A DNA stretch of 36,897 nucleotides from Candidatus Yanofskybacteria bacterium CG10_big_fil_rev_8_21_14_0_10_36_16. Lineage in GTDB: Bacteria > Patescibacteriota > Minisyncoccia > 2-02-FULL-40-12 > IGHO2-01-FULL-4-A. The stretch spans positions 83,451-120,347 of the forward strand of contig PCXQ01000003.1 in the NCBI GenBank assembly GCA_002794035.1. Direction: 5' to 3'. Shown piece by piece: positions 27,014 through 36,150 of the stretch. The notes below the pieces were generated by a model. That model saw only the letters and a list, made by a program, of their open reading frames with translations, had not been told where the DNA came from and did not search any database. Both the position numbers and the translations under genes were made by a program. Each line of letters begins with the position of its first letter. Position 1 is the stretch's first letter.

Positions 27014-28090
27014 ATGAAAGTTGCATTAGTTCATGAATATTTAAATCAATACGGAGGTGCTGAAAGAGTTCTTGAGGCTTTTTGTGAGGTATTTCCTGAG
27101 GCCCCTATATATACTTTAGTTTATGATGAGCGGGCTACGGGAGGTGTTTTTAAGAATAAAGAAATACACACTTCTTTTATTCAAAAAATACCGTTTAGCA
27201 AAAAACACCACCGAATATTCCCACTCTTTATGCCTCTTGCTGTTGAGCAGTTTGATTTGTCATATTTTGATGTTGTGATTTCAAACGCGCATTCTTTTGG
27301 AAAGGGAATTATAACAAAGCCTCATACAAAGCACATTAGTTATTGCATGACTCCGACGCGATTTTTGTGGGACGATAGTCATCGTTATGTAAGTGAGTTT
27401 AAATATGCTTGGCCCGTAAAAAAATTAATTCCCTTATTTTTAAATTACTTAAGAATTTGGGACAAAGAAGCAGCGCTCAGAGTAGATGAATATGTCGCTA
27501 ACTCAAACTTTGTTAAAAATAGAATTAAAAAATATTATAAAAGAGATGCGAGTGTGATACATCCGTTTGTTAACGCAGATAAGTATAATGTTTCTTATAA
27601 AAATGGCGGGTATTTCTTGATGGTTGGCAGGATGGTTCCATATAAAAGATTTGACCTTGCTATAAAAGTTTTTAGTGCCATAAAAAAACCTTTAAAAATA
27701 GTGGGCGGTGGACCGGAATTGAAAAAACTTAAAAAAATGGCAAAACCCAACATAGAATTTTTAGGTTTGGTTTCTGATTATAAAATGCCTGAAATTTATA
27801 ATCAGGCTGAAGCTATAATATTCCCGCAGGAGGAAGATTTTGGTATAGTACCGCTTGAAGCCATGGCATCAGGCCGGCCGGTAATTGCTTATAGGGGTGG
27901 AGGCGCTCTTGAAACTGTAGCAGAAGACAAGACGGGTGTGTTTTTTGATGAACAGACCGAGATTGATTTGGTGCAGGCAATAGGCCGTTACTATCAAGTT
28001 GATTGGGATCCGCAAGCTATTCGACAGCATGCATTAAAATTTGATAAACCCATCTTCAAACAAAAAATCATAGATTTATTGACAAAATAA
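27014..28090 (+). CDS. Glycosyltransferase family 4 protein
   Basis: VALVHEYLNQYGGAERVLEAFCEVFPEAPIYTLVYD, FPQEEDFGIVPLEAMASGRPVIAYRGGGALETV. Confidence 0.95.
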   Translation: MKVALVHEYLNQYGGAERVLEAFCEVFPEAPIYTLVYDERATGGVFKNKEIHTSFIQKIPFSKKHHRIFPLFMPLAVEQFDLSYFDVVISNAHSFGKGIITKPHTKHISYCMTPTRFLWDDSHRYVSEFKYAWPVKKLIPLFLNYLRIWDKEAALRVDEYVANSNFVKNRIKKYYKRDASVIHPFVNADKYNVSYKNGGYFLMVGRMVPYKRFDLAIKVFSAIKKPLKIVGGGPELKKLKKMAKPNIEFLGLVSDYKMPEIYNQAEAIIFPQEEDFGIVPLEAMASGRPVIAYRGGGALETVAEDKTGVFFDEQTEIDLVQAIGRYYQVDWDPQAIRQHALKFDKPIFKQKIIDLLTK

Positions 28091-28145
28091 CAACAAGGAT
28101 GTATCTTTTAAAAGGTTTCCTTAACAAACAAAAGGATGTTGGCTT

Positions 28146-28535
28146 ATGGATGATCAACTAGCATCGGAATTTACTATTACCAATAAATTAAGCGAGATTA
28201 AGTGGGATTTTGAAAAAAATTTAGAGGATCTTTTAATTGAGGCTATCAAGATTGTGGGGAAAAATTTGCAAGAATTTAAAGTTGTAAAGGTTCAGCTTCT
28301 CCATAAAAATCCCGGTGAGTTTTCAGAGTTGCGCGAACTTAATTCAGGCGAGCCAAAGTATTTTTTTGATTCCGATCTTAATTTCTATCTTGAATTTGTA
28401 TCATTTGTTGATCAACGAGGATGTCGTTCTGTTCCGATAGTGGATAGATTTGATTCCGATGGAATTAATCAAAAGCTAAAGATTGCGAGGGTACTTTCTT
28501 TTATTTGTGATTCTTTAAGGCATACAAAAGTCTAA
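28146..28535 (+). CDS. Hypothetical protein
   Basis: Complete ORF between GT4 and a terminator; no recognised domain. Confidence 0.6.
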   Translation: MDDQLASEFTITNKLSEIKWDFEKNLEDLLIEAIKIVGKNLQEFKVVKVQLLHKNPGEFSELRELNSGEPKYFFDSDLNFYLEFVSFVDQRGCRSVPIVDRFDSDGINQKLKIARVLSFICDSLRHTKV

Positions 28536-28560
28536 GCAATGGCTTGTTTTTTAGTTTTAG

Positions 28561-28587
28561 GCCGAAACTTTGTGTTTCGGCTTTTTT
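28561..28587 (+). terminator. Rho-independent terminator
   Basis: gccgaaac tttgt gtttcggc tttttt. Confidence 0.9.
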
Positions 28588-28629
28588 CGTCCACAACTAT
28601 TGCATGCAAAAAAGAGGTATAATTAATTT

Positions 28630-31359
28630 ATGCCTCAAAGAGGTGACATTTGGAATGGAATGTTCGATATAAGAACTGATAATGAATCAGACGATTTTGG
28701 ATTTGGATATATACCCCAAACACTTGATTTAAAGAATGATAATTCCACGAAGGCAACAGTTGTTTCTAGTGAACCTTCTATTTTATTGTGGTTAGAATCA
28801 AAAACTCCCAAAGATGTAGCATTGCGAGAAATAGAACAAGTTGCGAAAGAACCCCTTGATATTAAAAAAGAACTTGAAAAAATAGGCGGAGTTGTCTATG
28901 AACCAACAACAAACAACTTTTTAAAATATCACAAGCGAAAAGCGATATTGAGTATGAGGTTAGGGGTTGATTCCGGAGGGCTGGATATTGATAATATAGC
29001 AGCCGATATCTTGGGGGATGACCCTAAGAGTTACATAAGCAGGAAAAGTATTGCCTTAGAATATGATAGAAAAAAAAGAGAAGAGCTGGAGGCAATACTT
29101 TCTTCGGCTATTAGTTCGTCTGATTCAAAATATCAAAGCAATCACGCCGTGGCATCAGGGGAGATTTCTTTTTGGATTAATAAATATTCTAGCAATGCAC
29201 TAAATAATTTTCCTAGGGCGGAATTGGTTGTCCAAAACAACAACACATTTGAACCTAAATTTAGGACAGAACCTCAGTCTGTATCAAAATGGAAGGCATT
29301 TCTCACGGAAAAAGAATTTTCACTTCCTTCCACAAGGTCATTTTTTTCTAAGTTTGGCAGGTTAAAGAGATTGCCCAAAATAAGAGCGAAAAAAATCCTA
29401 AATATTCTAGGGAGTGTTGTTGGTGCCGCTTTTCTGGCCTACGGGATATTTTTTATTGCCGGGGGTGGTTTTAATGCAAAATCAAATGTTTTGCAAAACG
29501 GCAGTCATGCCCTAGATAATTTTAAAGAAGCCCAGAGTAGTCTTGAAAAAATGGACTTTGACAGTGCGGCAGACAGCTTTGCTTTGGCTTACGATGATTT
29601 TTATAAAGCCTCCAAGAAATTAGACGAAATTGGATTTTCTTTCATCTCATTTATTGCAGACCTTCCTTTTCTGGATAAATTATTTAGCAAAAGCACAGAC
29701 AAGATAGAAGCTGTTAATAATCTGATAGGGGTTGGTAAAAACATGTCCCAAGCTGGTGAAGCATTATCCCTGTCTGTAGGGGGTATTTATAGGATGGCAG
29801 CTCCTATGTTGCTTGGTGGAGAACCAAAAACTGAAAATTCACTGACAATTCATGATGCATTGGATGATTTTAAGGATGTGATAGTTTTTGCATCAGAGCG
29901 CATTAGTAAATCTTCTCAATTGATGGCAGGCATAAATTTGGAAGCGCTGCCAGAAGAAAATAGAGATGCCTTTTCTGACTTTAATGAAAAGATGCCCATT
30001 CTGGTTGAAGTGGTAAACCAAGCGCTTGCTTATTCAGAATTTCTGGCAGAAGTTATTGGAGATGATGGGCATAGGACTTATTTGATACTTTTTCAAAACA
30101 ACAGTGAGTTAAGAGCTACGGGTGGATTTCCTGGTTCATACGCACTGCTTACTTTTGATAATGGTAGTTTGGTTAAGATTTTTGTAGATGATATATATAA
30201 TCCAGATGGACAAATAAAAGACAAATTTATTCCACCGATACCTTTACAGCATATTTCTTACAAACTAACCTCTCGTGATGCCAACTGGTTTGCTGATTTT
30301 CCAACATCAGCACGCAAGGTTTCGGAATATTTTGAAAAGGGAAGCGGTATTAGGCCTGATGGTATTTTTACGTTCAGCCCTGATCTTCTGGGCCAAATGC
30401 TAGAGATAACTGGTCCAGTTGAGGTACCTCAGTATGATGTTGTTTTGGATTCAGAAAATTTTCTTGCCCAGATACAGGCAGAGATCGAATATGGTGACAA
30501 CAGGGAACAGCCAAAAACTATTTTGTCTGATTTTCAGCCAATATTTATGGAGAAATTAAATAGTTTGCCTTCTGAAAGATGGCCGGAAATTTTTGAGATT
30601 ATGATGAATGGAGTTCACCAAAAAAAGATTATGGCATATTTTGACAATCCTGAGCTTCAACAATTCGCAATAAATAATGCTTTGGGGGGCCAATTAAAAG
30701 ATTTTGATTATGACTTTTTGTCAGTTGTTTTTTCTAATATTAAAGGCTCTAAAACAGACGTAGTAACTGACAATTTTGTTAATTTAACTACTGTTATTGG
30801 TAAAGAAAATGTAGATCATTCTTTGAGTATAAACAGGGTTCATAATGGAGGTGATAATGATCTGAGATTTTATAATTTACAAAATCCTGCATACGTAAGA
30901 GTTTATGTTCCTGCTGGTTCTGTTTTGCATGAAATATCGGGACAGGATATTGTTAATTTTAAACCCCTTAATAACTATGAGGCAGAGGGGTATAAACGTG
31001 ATCCTGATTTAGCCGCAATTGAAAATTCCATGTTTAGTCCATTCCCGGGCGTTGATGTATCTCGAGAGACAGGAATGACAGTATTTGGATTTTGGATGAT
31101 AACTAATCCAAAATCTAGCTCAAAGGTTACCTTGAAATATTCAGTGCCTTTCAAAAATGAGATAAAGGAGGACTACTCACTTTTGTGGCAGAAACAAAGC
31201 GGTACTATAGGCGATAAAAACAAAATCAATTCTACCTTTAGAACAAAAGATGGTAAGAGTATTGTTTCTGCGGAACCTGAAATGAGAAGTGTTCAAGACT
31301 ACCTTATCTATGACGGGGATTTGTTAATAGATAATGAATTTAAATTTAAACTAAAATAA
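28630..31359 (+). CDS. DUF4012 domain-containing membrane-anchored protein
   Basis: TM ILGSVVGAAFLAYGIFFIAGGGF; YLILFQNNSELRATGGFPGSYALLTFDNGSL; NLTTVIGKENVDHSLSINRVHNG. Confidence 0.88.
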   Translation: MPQRGDIWNGMFDIRTDNESDDFGFGYIPQTLDLKNDNSTKATVVSSEPSILLWLESKTPKDVALREIEQVAKEPLDIKKELEKIGGVVYEPTTNNFLKYHKRKAILSMRLGVDSGGLDIDNIAADILGDDPKSYISRKSIALEYDRKKREELEAILSSAISSSDSKYQSNHAVASGEISFWINKYSSNALNNFPRAELVVQNNNTFEPKFRTEPQSVSKWKAFLTEKEFSLPSTRSFFSKFGRLKRLPKIRAKKILNILGSVVGAAFLAYGIFFIAGGGFNAKSNVLQNGSHALDNFKEAQSSLEKMDFDSAADSFALAYDDFYKASKKLDEIGFSFISFIADLPFLDKLFSKSTDKIEAVNNLIGVGKNMSQAGEALSLSVGGIYRMAAPMLLGGEPKTENSLTIHDALDDFKDVIVFASERISKSSQLMAGINLEALPEENRDAFSDFNEKMPILVEVVNQALAYSEFLAEVIGDDGHRTYLILFQNNSELRATGGFPGSYALLTFDNGSLVKIFVDDIYNPDGQIKDKFIPPIPLQHISYKLTSRDANWFADFPTSARKVSEYFEKGSGIRPDGIFTFSPDLLGQMLEITGPVEVPQYDVVLDSENFLAQIQAEIEYGDNREQPKTILSDFQPIFMEKLNSLPSERWPEIFEIMMNGVHQKKIMAYFDNPELQQFAINNALGGQLKDFDYDFLSVVFSNIKGSKTDVVTDNFVNLTTVIGKENVDHSLSINRVHNGGDNDLRFYNLQNPAYVRVYVPAGSVLHEISGQDIVNFKPLNNYEAEGYKRDPDLAAIENSMFSPFPGVDVSRETGMTVFGFWMITNPKSSSKVTLKYSVPFKNEIKEDYSLLWQKQSGTIGDKNKINSTFRTKDGKSIVSAEPEMRSVQDYLIYDGDLLIDNEFKFKLK

Positions 31360-31360
31360 A

Positions 31361-31398
31361 ACCGCCGCAAAAACGGCGGGTGAGCCCCCAAAGGGGCA
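31361..31398 (+). terminator. Twin hairpins after DUF4012 gene
   Basis: ccgccg-caaaaa-cggcgg followed by gccccc-aaa-ggggc. Confidence 0.6.
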
Positions 31399-31407
31399 TC
31401 GTGTTTA

Positions 31408-31644
31408 TTAGTCGAGATGTTCAGTGTCTTCGTCCCAATCATCGTCTTCATAGTAGTCCGACTGTTCATACAGTTTAAAATCTTGTCTTTCCTCTACTAA
31501 TTTAAAGTCAAAGTCTGGACCGTTTGGGCATTTATTATGGATTAGGTAAAGGGTTTTGTGATCCCATTCCGCAAGTTCTTTTTCATCTAGATTTGTAATT
31601 AAAGTTCCACATTCGCCTAAGCATTCACATTCTCTTGATGGCAT
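31408..31644 (-). CDS. Small Cys-containing acidic protein of unknown function
   Basis: Strong SD ggaggaaag on the minus strand upstream of ATG; CECLGECG cluster and acidic tail. Confidence 0.7.
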   Translation of the reverse strand: MPSRECECLGECGTLITNLDEKELAEWDHKTLYLIHNKCPNGPDFDFKLVEERQDFKLYEQSDYYEDDDWDEDTEHLD

Positions 31645-31656
31645 AAAGAACTTTCC

Positions 31657-31709
31657 TCCAGCGTCTTGTTTTTTGTTATTATAAACGTAATAATATACTT
31701 GACGCTGGA
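31657..31709. promoter_or_regulatory. 9-bp perfect inverted repeat flanking a minus-strand TATAAT in a divergent intergenic region
   Basis: tccagcgtc (31657-31665) / gacgctgga (31701-31709); attata 31678-31683. Confidence 0.45.
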
Positions 31710-31734
31710 TTAATTTTATTTCATTTTTAAAGAT

Positions 31735-33354
31735 ATGTCAATTGGTGAAAAAGTTGGGTCAAATCTTCTCGGTGGCAGTATTGTGCTGGCCGTCTTTAGC
31801 TTGGTTTCTCGTTTGACGGGTCTTTTGCGGGACCGCGTATTGGCAGGCCGTTTTGGTGCATCAGAAACCCTAGATATTTATTATTCAGCTTTTAAAATTC
31901 CTGATTTTATTTTTAATTTAATAATTATTGGTGCTGTTTCGTCTGCCTTTATTCCCATATTTATTTCATACTTAGAAAAAAACAAAACCCAAGGGTGGAA
32001 GCTCGCAAGCAATTTTTTAAATGTATCCCTGCTTGTAATTATTGGTGTTTCTATTTTACTGATAATTTTTGTGCCAGTTCTTATGCCATTAATTGCACCC
32101 GGTTTTAGTGCCGAGCAGACCGTAGAGGCAATAAGGTTAACAAGGCTTATGTTTTTGAGTCCGATAATTTTTGCTGTGTCAACCATTATTGGCTCGGTGC
32201 TTCAGGCTTTGAAGCGATTCCTAGCTTTTGCTTTAGCACCTTCTTTTTATAACGTAGGTATTATTGTGGGTGCTATATATTTTGAGCCGAGTATGGGTTT
32301 GATGGGTTTGGGTTGGGGAGTAATTTTTGGCGCTCTTTTGCACCTATTGGTTCAAGCACCGGCTGTGTGGAAGGCTGGGTTTAGGTGGAGAGCAATCTTG
32401 GACCTTGCTGATATGGGGTTGCGTAAAATATTAAAATTGATGATTCCTAGAACTCTTGGGCTGGGGGTTAGTCAGATAAATTTGATAGTTATTACTGCAA
32501 TTGCCTCAACTATTGCAGTTGGCAGTATTACTATTTTTAATTTTGCCAATAATATTGGTTTTTTGCCCATATCAATGGTGGGCATCGCCATATCAGTAGC
32601 TGTTTTTCCAAATTTATCAGTTTCTATAGCCAGAAACAACAAGGAGCAATTCAGGAAAGATTATTTATTTGCATTTAATAGGATTGTTTTTCTTGCGGTG
32701 CCGTCTGCTTTTGCTTTGTTTATTTTTAGAAAACCAATTGCCGATTTAATATTGGGTACAGGTAAGTTTGATGTGGGAGATGTCAGTTTGACCGCTGCTG
32801 TCGTCGGTGCTTTTTCAGTAAGTGTTATATTTATTTCACTCATTTCTTTGATAAATAGGGCATTTTACGCAATGCATAACACTTTTGTTCCTGTGGTAAT
32901 TTCAATTTTTGGTGTTGGTTTAAATATCGTATTAAGCTTTTGGTTTGTTTATTTGTTTAGGAACGGAGAATTCTCTTTGTTTTGGCAAAAGGCATTCGGC
33001 ATATCAGACGGGTCGTCAGTTGCGGTTTTGGGTCTTGCTTTGGCATGGAGTATTTCTCATGCTTTCTATCTTTTTATGTTGTCTTATAAATTTAATAAAA
33101 TTGGTGAAATCAAAGACGACACTTTTGCGGTATTTGTTAAAACATTCGTTGTTTCATTTTTGGCATCTCTGTTTATTTATTTTGTTTCTATATCCAGTAA
33201 CGGCTTGAATTTTTTGGGCCAAGTTGCCATACTAGCTATTAATATGGCGCTGTTTGCCATAACATTTTTATTGTTTGCCAAAATATTCAAATTAGAAGAA
33301 ATAAAATTCTTGGGGGAATTATTTAGAAAATTATTTAATCGTTTAAATGCTTAA
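31735..33354 (+). CDS. murJ: Murein biosynthesis integral membrane protein MurJ (lipid II flippase)
   Basis: Multi-TM; SRLTGLLRDRVLAGRFGASETLDIYYSAFKIPDFIFNLI, NRAFYAMHNTFVPV. Confidence 0.95.
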   Translation: MSIGEKVGSNLLGGSIVLAVFSLVSRLTGLLRDRVLAGRFGASETLDIYYSAFKIPDFIFNLIIIGAVSSAFIPIFISYLEKNKTQGWKLASNFLNVSLLVIIGVSILLIIFVPVLMPLIAPGFSAEQTVEAIRLTRLMFLSPIIFAVSTIIGSVLQALKRFLAFALAPSFYNVGIIVGAIYFEPSMGLMGLGWGVIFGALLHLLVQAPAVWKAGFRWRAILDLADMGLRKILKLMIPRTLGLGVSQINLIVITAIASTIAVGSITIFNFANNIGFLPISMVGIAISVAVFPNLSVSIARNNKEQFRKDYLFAFNRIVFLAVPSAFALFIFRKPIADLILGTGKFDVGDVSLTAAVVGAFSVSVIFISLISLINRAFYAMHNTFVPVVISIFGVGLNIVLSFWFVYLFRNGEFSLFWQKAFGISDGSSVAVLGLALAWSISHAFYLFMLSYKFNKIGEIKDDTFAVFVKTFVVSFLASLFIYFVSISSNGLNFLGQVAILAINMALFAITFLLFAKIFKLEEIKFLGELFRKLFNRLNA

Positions 33355-35158
33355 AAATACTAGAAATTTTGTAATAATAGCACACATTGATCATGGTAAA
33401 TCCACTTTAGCGGATCGTCTTTTAGATTTGACCGAGACAGTAGATAAAAGACAAATGAAAGAACAGTTTTTAGATCAAATGGAATTAGAAAGAGAAAGAG
33501 GTATTACTATAAAACTTCAGCCGGTCAGGATGAAATATAAAACGGATTATATATTAAATCTCATAGATACTCCGGGACACGTTGATTTTTCTTATGAGGT
33601 TTCACGTTCGTTGGCTGCTGTTGAGGGTGCTATTTTGCTTGTTGATGCAACAAAAGGAATACAAGCTCAAACATTGGCTAATTATAATTTGGCTAAGAAT
33701 CAGGCCTTGGTCATAATTCCTGTTATAAATAAAATTGATTTACCAAATGCCAGAACTGAAGAGGTAGAAAAAGAAGTTAAGAACTTGCTTTCTCTAGGTA
33801 TGGGCGATGATTCAGGCAATGAAAATTATGAAGTTTTAAAGATCTCTGCAAAGACCGGCAATGGGGTAGAAAAAGTTCTTGAAGAGATTGTAGCTAAAGT
33901 TCCCCCGCCAAGCACAAACAAATTTCAACAAGATGAAGACGGTCCTTTTAGGGCTTTGATATTTGACTCCAGCTTCGACAGTTATAAGGGTGTGATAGCT
34001 TATGTGAGGGTTTTTGGGGGGAAATTAAAAGCAGGTCAACAAATAAGACTTTCAGCTACCAAGGTAAAAACAGGAGTTATTGAGGTCGGGTATTTTTCCC
34101 CGCTCCTATTAAAAAAGGATGAAATATTTGCAGGAGATATGGGGTATATTGCTACGGGATTTAAAGACCCGGGGTTTGTTAGAGTTGGAGATACTGTTTT
34201 GGGTACAGAAAATATTCAAGTGTTGCCCGGCTATAAAGAGCCTCGACCTATGGTATTCGCTAGTTTTTATCCTGAGAATGGCGATGATTACGATGAATTA
34301 AAAGATGCTCTATCAAAAATAAAATTAACAGATGCCTCACTTGTTTATGAACCGGAATCATCTCCTGGTCTTGGCAGGGGATTTAGACTTGGTTTTTTGG
34401 GAATGCTTCATGTGGAGATAGTTAGTGAAAGATTAAAACGAGAATATAATTTGTCTTTAATAGTATCAACGCCTTCAGTTGAATATCATGTTTTGATGAA
34501 GAACAAGAATAAGGAAATTGTTAGGTCAGCGGCTTCAATGCCTGATCCTTCAAGAATAGAGGGCATAGAAGAACCAGTTGTTGATTTGGAAATATTAAGC
34601 CCCTCGAGTTATTTGGGGCAACTAATGACACTCATGGCAGATTTAAGAAATGAATATGTTTCTACAGATTATCTGGGTAAAGAAGTTGTTGTTATAAAAT
34701 ATAAGGTACCGTTGGCTGAGATAATTACTGATTTTTATGACAAACTTAAAAGCGTCAGTTCTGGGTATGCTTCAATGAGTTATGGAGAGCCGAGTTATCA
34801 AATGGCTGATTTGGTGCGAATGGATATTTTAGTGGCGGGAGATTTAGTTGAGCCTTTTTCAAAAATCGTACCTCGTGAGAAGGCTTATAATGAGGGCAAG
34901 ACTATGGTAGAAAAATTAAAAGATGTAATACCTCGTCAGCTTTTTACAGTTGCTCTTCAGGCTGCTATTGGAGGTAAAATTATTGCTCGTGAAACAATAA
35001 AAGCCCAAAGAAAAGATGTAACTGGTTATCTTTACGGTGGAGATATAACACGAAAGAAAAAACTACTTGAAAAACAAAAGAAAGGTAAAAAGAAGATGAA
35101 AGAAATAGGAAAAGTTAATATTCCACAAAAGGTTTTTCTAGAAATGCTGAAGCGATAG
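33347..35158 (+). CDS. lepA: Elongation factor 4
   Basis: NFVIIAHIDHGKSTLADRLLDLT, ERGITIKLQPVRM, LIDTPGHVDFSYEVSRSLAAVEGAILLVDA, C-terminal LepA domain. Confidence 0.98.
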   Translation: MLKNTRNFVIIAHIDHGKSTLADRLLDLTETVDKRQMKEQFLDQMELERERGITIKLQPVRMKYKTDYILNLIDTPGHVDFSYEVSRSLAAVEGAILLVDATKGIQAQTLANYNLAKNQALVIIPVINKIDLPNARTEEVEKEVKNLLSLGMGDDSGNENYEVLKISAKTGNGVEKVLEEIVAKVPPPSTNKFQQDEDGPFRALIFDSSFDSYKGVIAYVRVFGGKLKAGQQIRLSATKVKTGVIEVGYFSPLLLKKDEIFAGDMGYIATGFKDPGFVRVGDTVLGTENIQVLPGYKEPRPMVFASFYPENGDDYDELKDALSKIKLTDASLVYEPESSPGLGRGFRLGFLGMLHVEIVSERLKREYNLSLIVSTPSVEYHVLMKNKNKEIVRSAASMPDPSRIEGIEEPVVDLEILSPSSYLGQLMTLMADLRNEYVSTDYLGKEVVVIKYKVPLAEIITDFYDKLKSVSSGYASMSYGEPSYQMADLVRMDILVAGDLVEPFSKIVPREKAYNEGKTMVEKLKDVIPRQLFTVALQAAIGGKIIARETIKAQRKDVTGYLYGGDITRKKKLLEKQKKGKKKMKEIGKVNIPQKVFLEMLKR

Positions 35159-35190
35159 CGTAAGTCCTGAACAAAGTGAACGGGTTGAAA

Positions 35191-35408
35191 AGATAGCTAC
35201 TTGTTATTAATTTTAATTACATTTTGTCTTTCGCGGACAAATTATATTCGCTACGCTTATTTTTCAGAACAAAATTCACGGTTCCCTGAGCCCTGCACAT
35301 ATTTGGACTCAGACCAAATTTTGTTTAGCTGAAAAATTACACTTCGCTTCGTTAATTTATTTCCACTTAGACAGAAGTAATTAAAATCAACAACTCGCTA
35401 CTCTGTTT
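35191..35408. repeat. Large imperfect inverted-repeat element
   Basis: Approximately 100-nt arms (35191-35290 and 35308-35408) align to each other as reverse complements with small indels. Confidence 0.75.
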
Positions 35409-35521
35409 ATCTTTAGAAGGATTCCGTGATATTAACTTTTCTATTTCAAAGGTGGTATATGGAATAAGAAGGAAGATATTTTCTAAAAATATTAATTTTT
35501 GAAAAAAACTCAGCTTTGGAT

Positions 35522-35535
35522 GACGTAATTACGTC
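35522..35535. repeat. 14-bp perfect palindrome
   Basis: gacgtaattacgtc. Confidence 0.6.
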
Positions 35536-35544
35536 GCATTATTG

Positions 35545-35572
35545 TAAAAAAAACAACCCCGTTAATTCGGGG
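35545..35572 (-). terminator. Minus-strand terminator downstream of the 33-aa ORF
   Basis: Minus strand CCCCG-AATTAA-CGGGG-TTG-TTTTTTTT. Confidence 0.7.
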
Positions 35573-35601
35573 GGGTGTGTGGTATAATTATTTTAGAAAT
35601 A

Positions 35602-35703
35602 CTAGTAAAAAGCTGGTAGCAATACAAAGCCAACCAACGATAATATGGTTAAAACCGCAACAATTATTCCGAACCAACGAATTATTTTTTTATTACCAAT
35701 CAT
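35602..35703 (-). CDS. 33-aa single-TM microprotein (below the ORF-track length cutoff)
   Basis: ATG to TAG encodes MIGNKKIIRWFGIIVAVLTILSLVGFVLLPAFY; own promoter and terminator. Confidence 0.7.
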   Translation of the reverse strand: MIGNKKIIRWFGIIVAVLTILSLVGFVLLPAFY

Positions 35704-35712
35704 ATATTATTA

Positions 35713-35741
35713 ATACTATTAGGACTTAAGTATTTGGTCAA
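35713..35741 (-). promoter_or_regulatory. Promoter of the microprotein gene
   Basis: Minus strand TTGACC (35741-35736), 17 nt, TAGTAT (35718-35713), 9 nt before ATG. Confidence 0.6.
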
Positions 35742-35746
35742 GCAAA

Positions 35747-36121
35747 ATGAATAACAAATTGTTCCAATCTCCTTTACTAACTGTTCCATTGGTTTTGTTG
35801 GTGGGATTTTTAGCTATAAGATTAATTCAAATAAACCCTCAAAGAGTTGATTTAAACAGAAAGATATCTAATTTAGAAAATCAGCTTAAAGAAACTGAAG
35901 AACTAATACAAGAATTAGAAGAAAATGCCGGGTATTATCAAAGCGATACATATAAGGAAATGCAGGCACGTTTGAAATTTGATTTGATTAAACCTGGGGA
36001 AAAGGTTATATATATTTATGAAAATTCCAGTGATGTTGAGGCAAGCAGTAGTGCTGAACCCGAACATAAAAAAGAAAAATCATTTTTCGGAAAATTATTT
36101 GAATATGTAACAGGGGATTAA
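35747..36121 (+). CDS. Septum formation initiator (FtsB/DivIC)-like protein
   Basis: N-terminal TM then coiled coil (LNRKISNLENQLKETEELIQELEENAGYYQSDTYKEMQARLKFDLIKPGEKVIYI). Confidence 0.8.
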   Translation: MNNKLFQSPLLTVPLVLLVGFLAIRLIQINPQRVDLNRKISNLENQLKETEELIQELEENAGYYQSDTYKEMQARLKFDLIKPGEKVIYIYENSSDVEASSSAEPEHKKEKSFFGKLFEYVTGD

Positions 36122-36150
36122 AATCAATTGTTCTGTATTATAATAAATAT

